Source: Megascapheus bottae (lineage: Eukaryota > Chordata > Mammalia > Rodentia > Geomyidae). Taken from it: a stretch of DNA of 64,000 nt. Position numbers and translations under genes: made by a program. This document shows positions 59,255 to 64,000 of the stretch, in pieces. The notes below the pieces were generated by a model, which searched no databases, had not been told where the DNA came from, and was given only the letters and a program-made list of their open reading frames with translations. Within the stretch, counting starts at the first letter, position 1. Every line of letters begins with the position of its first letter. The DNA is taken from positions 44,493,001 to 44,557,000 of the forward strand of contig JANJXV010000006.1 in the NCBI GenBank assembly GCA_024803745.1, read 5' to 3'.

Positions 59255-59340
59255 GATTTTTGGTTTTGTGTGGGGGATGCACTCAGGGCCAGGTGCAGTG
59301 CATGTGCTCTTCCCCATCGCTATACTTATATCTGCTCCCT
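59255..59340 (-). repeat. Possible ID-like relic
   Basis: TGGGGGATGCACTCAGGGCC and ATGTGCTCTTCCCCATCGCT keep the inverted ID order only weakly. Confidence 0.35.
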
Positions 59341-59511
59341 TCAAAGATATTTTACACAGTGGTAGAGATGCTGGTGAGGGTACATCACTGCTGGTGGAGG
59401 TGGCAGCTAGGGAAGAAAGATGTTGATGCTTCCTTCTTTCTTTGTGGAATGGGTGTAGAAGGAGAAGAATGTGGATTTTAGAAAAGGTCAGCAGAAAGAA
59501 AGATCTAAGAA

Positions 59512-59745
59512 AAGGCCTGGGAATGTGGCCTAGTGGTAGTGTGTTTGCCTCGCTTGCACAAAGCCCCAGGTTTAAGTTCTCAGTAACACATACACAGAAA
59601 CAGCCAGAAGAGGCACTGTGGTAGAGCTCTAGCCACATACACAGAAACAGCCAGAAGAGGCACTGTGGTAGAGCTCTAGCCTTGAGAAAGCCCAAGGCCA
59701 GTACTCAGGCTCTGAGTTCAAGCCCCAGAACTGGCAATCGATCAA
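59512..59745 (+). repeat. IDL-Geo SINE with a 47-bp internal duplication
   Basis: Units 59587-59633 and 59634-59680 are identical apart from their outer edges. The tail is (ATCA)n to 59760. Confidence 0.9.
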
Positions 59746-61199
59746 TCAATTAATCAATCAAATTGGTCTTTCTGATTCCAGCCCCAGCTCTTTGCAAGCT
59801 GCTGTGGCCCAGATGTTAATGAATGGCTCTCAGCTGCCAAGTAGAAACCACATTGTTGATGACCACAGGGACTGGGCTGCAGGAGTAGTCTCCTACTTTT
59901 ATAAACCATCCAGAGTCCTTTTTTTCCATAGTATCATAGGTGAAGAAATGATTGCTATAGTTCTCTAGATCCTTTCCAGGCTCAAGGCCAGAATTTCTGT
60001 TTTGCCGTCATGGGAAAGGACATCTAGTCACCCACTTAAAAACCAAAAGATACATAGATAGATCTAAGACAGTATTGAACTGTGGAGTTTTATTTCTCAA
60101 GGGAATGGTCTAGAAACAATAGAAAAGTCTACGGTGTGGTAGATGGTTAGATATACATAGGTTGTACAGCCATTCATCTCTTTTCCCTATATAATTTCAT
60201 ATGTATTCCTCCCTTTTTGCATTTGTTCTAGAGGTGGCTGCCTCTCATAACAGGATTCAGCCATAGGATGCTGCTGACAGAAAGAGGGGGTCTCATTCCC
60301 AGTCGATGCAACTGAGGTAAGCTTGCGTCCTTGATGGCAGCTGGCAGCCATCCTACGAGAAAAAATGGAATGTGATTTATGATGAAATATATGCTATGAA
60401 TGGTAGAATAGAGAGGAAACTGAATATTTAATATCATTGAGCTCCTAGACTAACTCTGAAGCCTGACTCAGAGCCAGCTTTCCCAGTTGTGTGACTCAAT
60501 AAATCCTCTGCAGTGTTCAAGGCAGTTTAAATGTGGTTTTTTGGCTTCATAGATAAAGGCTTTTTTAACAATAGAAACTAAAAAGGGAATAAGTATAAGG
60601 GAAAAAAAGCCTCCTGTGGAGGTCAGAGTACAAGAAATGATGGATGATTTAAGGGGGCTTATAATGCTGATGTTGGCGCAAAATGTGAACTTCAGTATGT
60701 GCAGTTAGCTAAAAATTTCTATTATTCCTGCAACCTTTATGGACACAGACCTCTAAGGAGCCTCTAAGAGAGTCAGCTACGACTATGACTGATTGTGCTG
60801 CCAAGAAGTTCTAGAACAGATGAAAAGCCTGGGCCAAGTACTGCTGAGTTAAATGAACAGTAAGTATAAGAACAATGTCTGAAACATTTTTACCATCCAC
60901 GTACAGATGACTACAGGAACATTTTCATTATTAATAGCTTTAAAGTAAAATAACTTCAAGCATTTCACTAAGATGATCACTCCCAGTTTTTTTTATTTCC
61001 AAATGATTATATCAAGGTTGATACTTGTTCATAGCTAATCTGATTTTAACTCAGTTAAACTGGAAAGTGTCAATACCTCTACCTGGCCCATGGGACTCAA
61101 CCTTCTGTATACTTCCACGACTACTAGAGAGGGCAAAAGGCATCAATATGGAAGGAAAGCCTCAACAATGAAAGAAACAAAAGTTAAGAATCATGATAT

Positions 61200-61421
61200 G
61201 AGGCCACGAGTTTTGCCTAGTGGTAGAGTGCTTGCCTAGCATGCACAAACACTGGGGTTCAATTCCTTGGTAACACATACATAAAAAAAGCTCAAGTGGT
61301 AGAGCACTAGCCTTGAGGAAAGCCAAGTACAGTGCTCAGGCCCTGAGTTCAAGCCCCAGGACTGGTAAAAAAAATATGTATATATAGATACATATTTATA
61401 TATATATATATATATATATAT
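61200..61421 (+). repeat. IDL-Geo SINE with (TA)n tail
   Basis: Direct copy missing about 20 bp of the linker; the tail has become (TA)n at 61376-61421. ATCATGAT flanks both sides. Confidence 0.87.
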
Positions 61422-61967
61422 CATGATGCCATGGGTTTACAGGACATATTAAATTTTTATGTTAGTATTTGTTTTCTCATGTTCTGGGATTTTATCTTAA
61501 TTTCTTCCAGTGTCTATCAACCTTGCTACCAAAGAAGGAGAATCAAGACAGGAGACTGGCTTATACTTCTAATGAAAGCATGAGATCTGTAGAGTATTTG
61601 CTCTCAGAATTCTCTCTCTTTTCTTCTTTCTTCCAGTTTAAGCTTCTGAATATTCCTTCTCTGGTCCTTGGTTACGTTTCTGAGCTCATTCATTGCTGGC
61701 ACATGAATCTCTTCTCAGTGCCTCTGCACCTCCTGTAAAGCCATTCTGCCAGCTGTGCTTGTTCATTTACAATTCTAGTGAGAACTTTTTATTGATGTTT
61801 TGTGTCAGATAGCTACCATGGTTGGAAGAGGCCAGGCCAGAGTGTGGTCCTGATTTTATAGAAGTTACTGTGTACAATTTGAAAATGAAAATAAAAATCT
61901 AGCTGAATTACAGATTCTTACAGTATTAATTTAAAATGAAATCTATTTTTTCTTTCACAAAATCCCA

Positions 61968-62211
61968 GGCTTTTTTTGGGGGGGTGGGGGCGGTCATGGG
62001 GTTTGAACTCGGCCTGGGTGCTGTCCCTGAGCTCTTCAGCTCAAGGCTACCATCCTACCCTTGAGCCAAGCCCCACTTCCCGTTTTCTAGAAGTTAACTG
62101 GAGATAAGACTCTCAGGTCCTTTTGTGCCTGGGCTGGCTTTCAACCTTGATCCTCAGATCTCAGCCTCCTGAGTAGCTAGGATTACAGGCATGAGCCACC
62201 GTGCCCCATCC
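61968..62211 (-). repeat. B1-like/Geo SINE
   Basis: Inverted full copy after a G run. It is of the CTCGGCCTGGGTGCTG subfamily seen at 41976. Confidence 0.85.
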
Positions 62212-62530
62212 AGGCCTTTTATTATTTGTCTGAAACACACTTTCACTGTCTCTTGTGTCTTCAAGATACTATTCAAAATATAAACCTGTGAAACTTCTAA
62301 TCAGAAATCATACAGAATACTATACTGTAACTGACAGGAAGGTGCATTTGTGAAAGCTTTTATGGCTTGTGTCCTCATACCCAATAAAATGCTTAGGCAA
62401 AGGAGGTAAACTATGTAGACATGGACAGATACCACAGCTATCAAGCAGGTTCCTCTGCTTCATTTGGACAAATGAACATGCCATGGTTATTCTGAGTTAA
62501 TATTTACTTTTGCAAAATATTTTGTATAAG

Positions 62531-62718
62531 GGGCTGGGAGTGTGGTAGAGTGCCTGCCTAGCATGCACGAAGACCGGGGTTTGATTCCTCTGTACCACAT
62601 ATATAGAGAAAAAGCCCGAAATTATGCTGTGGCTCAAGTGGTAGAGCTCTAGCCTCGAAAAGGTCCAAGGATAGTGCTCAGGTCCTTAGTCCAAGACGCA
62701 GGACTGGAAAAAAAAAAT
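62531..62718 (+). repeat. IDL-Geo SINE
   Basis: Direct copy; GGCCTAGTGG is deleted from the head. Confidence 0.85.
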
Positions 62719-62754
62719 GTACAATCTATTTTCAGATATGCTGTGATGTTCTAG

Positions 62755-62934
62755 ATTTTTTTTGGGGGGGGGGGTCAGTCCTGGAGTTTGAACTCTAGGC
62801 CTGTCCCTGACCCTCTTTGTACACCAGGCTAGCACATTGGAAATAAGGATCTTACAGATTTTTCTGCCCAATCTGGCTTGGAATCTCGATCCTCAGATCT
62901 CAACCTCCTAAGTAGCTCAGATTACAGATGTGAG
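62755..62934 (-). repeat. B1-like/Geo SINE, left half of an inverted junction
   Basis: Inverted copy with internal deletions, ending GATTACAGATGTGAG, where a direct partial copy begins without a gap. Confidence 0.75.
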
Positions 62935-63060
62935 ACTTATCTCCAATTAACTGCCAGAAAATTGGAAGTAGTGCTATGGCTCAAAGTGTTAGTTCTGAGT
63001 AGAAAAAGCTCAGGGACAGAACCCAGGCCCTGAGTTCAAGCCCACAATGCCAACAAAAAG
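62935..63060 (+). repeat. B1-like/Geo SINE right part
   Basis: Starts inside the element at ACTTATCTCCAATTAACTGC and runs to the tail. Its head is missing. Confidence 0.75.
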
Positions 63061-63446
63061 AAATGTAGCCAGCACCACACTGACAATAATACAAAATGCC
63101 ATGACTTCCATGTCTCTACAACTTTTATTTTTCCTTCCATTCCCTGTAGAGGATTGCTATGTAGTATATATTATAAGGTTTGCATACTTCCTGAAAATTT
63201 CTCCACATTCTCTAAAATACTTGGCAAATCCTTCTAGTATATGCCTTGGAGTTAATGTTTCTTTATAGGCTGCCACTGAGGTCTGCATTCAATCAATCCC
63301 CCTCCTCACCAGTCTGGAATGCAAGTACGTGCTTATTTTAATTATTTCTCTTGCCTGGCTATTTCCTCAGAAACATTACCCTCTAATCTTGATTCCAACT
63401 GTCTACAAAGTTGGCTTTTTAATCCATTGCTTTGATTTTTGTGTTT

Positions 63447-63560
63447 TATTTATTTATTTATTTATTTTTGAGCCAGAGTCTCACTATGCAGCCCAGACTG
63501 GCCTGGAACTCATTTTCCTCCAGAGTGCTGAGGCTACAGGTCTGTACCAGCACACTTAGC
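63447..63560 (-). repeat. B1-like monomer with (TTTA)n
   Basis: (TTTA)n at 63447-63467, then AGAGTCTCACTATGCAGCCC and GCTGAGGCTACAGGTCTGTA, a classic inverted rodent B1 without a Geo module. Confidence 0.8.
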
Positions 63561-64000
63561 AGCCTTCCCTATTTTTAAGCTCCTCAGTCATGCTGGGCGA
63601 TCTCAGGATAGGTAAATGAGTCATGTCACTCCATTAACTTCAGTTTTATGACCTACTTCACTCTAAGAATCTTTACTACTACTTGGTGCTGCTCCTTAAG
63701 TGGTAACAACAGCAGACCCCTCCACTCTTTAGCCACAATCTTCTGGCTTTTTGTTTATTTTTTTTCAGCTCTCACTCCTATATTTCCCCGATTAATGGTC
63801 CACTTCCTTTTGAGCTTCAGCCTTCGATTGCTCTTATTTTCTCTAATTGGCTTCTTCTGGAGCTTCATTCTTGGATCTACATTGTTTGGCCTTCCTAAGA
63901 CTAAACTCAGCACAAGAGAGATCTTAGCCCATGTACTCCTTGCCACCTATATTGTGCAACTGCAATTCAAGTTTGTAAGACCCAACATTTCTTGTTGAAA

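Larger units (their letters stand above)
57347..64000 (-). other. NLN: Intron 1 of NLN (partial)
   Basis: There is no CpG-rich block and no exon 1 coding sequence here, so the main promoter should lie beyond the window. Besides the listed repeats, 57580-57850, 58080-58680, 59765-61200, 61425-61960, 62215-62525 and 63060-63440 are unique AT-rich intronic sequence, as is 63570-64000. An alternative first exon could be hidden here, but I see no clear signal for one. Confidence 0.75.

Noticed and set aside
59249..59695. 148-codon minus-strand frame
   Set aside because: It crosses the duplicated IDL-Geo SINE and low-complexity sequence; no domain is visible.
57347..64000. Exon 1 and CpG promoter of NLN
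   Set aside because: No GC-rich block and no leader codons upstream of exon 2 in the window.

Overview
This is mammalian nuclear DNA, AT-rich and packed with retroposons. Two abundant SINE types point to a geomyoid rodent (kangaroo rat, pocket mouse or pocket gopher). One is a dimer of an ID/tRNA-Ala-like head and a second module, matching the published IDL-Geo SINE, which is described as restricted to Geomyoidea. The other has a 7SL/B1-like head joined to what looks like the same right module. The species cannot be fixed from sequence alone.

The only protein-coding gene I can support is neurolysin (NLN, M3 zinc metallopeptidase), on the minus strand, so it reads right to left. Eleven consecutive coding exons (2 to 12, numbered by analogy with human NLN) lie between 57346 and 11013. 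All have GT-AG introns and compatible phases, and together they give 1945 coding bases with no stop or frameshift. If exon 1 supplies 14 codons plus two bases, as in human, the window encodes about residues 15 to 662 of a roughly 706-residue protein. Exon 1 (mitochondrial targeting start) should lie to the right and the final exon (about 44 codons) to the left; I found neither. The zinc site is complete: HEFGH in exon 9, the third ligand Glu in exon 10, and the substrate-binding His/Tyr loop in exon 12.

Layout: 1-11012 intron 12 (partial); 11013-13219 exons 12, 11, 10; 13220-26539 intron 9; 26540-26741 exon 9; 26742-32228 intron 8; 32229-34768 exons 8 and 7; 34769-39409 intron 6 with a 3' part of an L1; 39410-43358 exons 6, 5, 4; 43359-51745 intron 3 with a solo LTR and a MaLR-like LTR; 51746-51894 exon 3; 57087-57346 exon 2; 57347-64000 intron 1 (partial). 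Between exons the DNA is SINEs, L1 3' ends, old MIR/B1 relics and microsatellites, separated by unique intronic sequence.

No new multi-gene system is visible. The more interesting signals are retroposition events: an R-region-only retroviral RNA copied by L1-type machinery into the same site as a SINE (three copies of one 16-bp target); a second same-site double SINE insertion; a processed retrocopy whose poly(A) signal sits in an L2/MIR-like tail; a 363-bp solo LTR with a 6-bp target duplication; and a SINE right module with pol III box-like motifs that occurs behind two unrelated heads. In NLN itself, a two-codon insertion in exon 5 and a ten-A run in exon 8 deserve checking.
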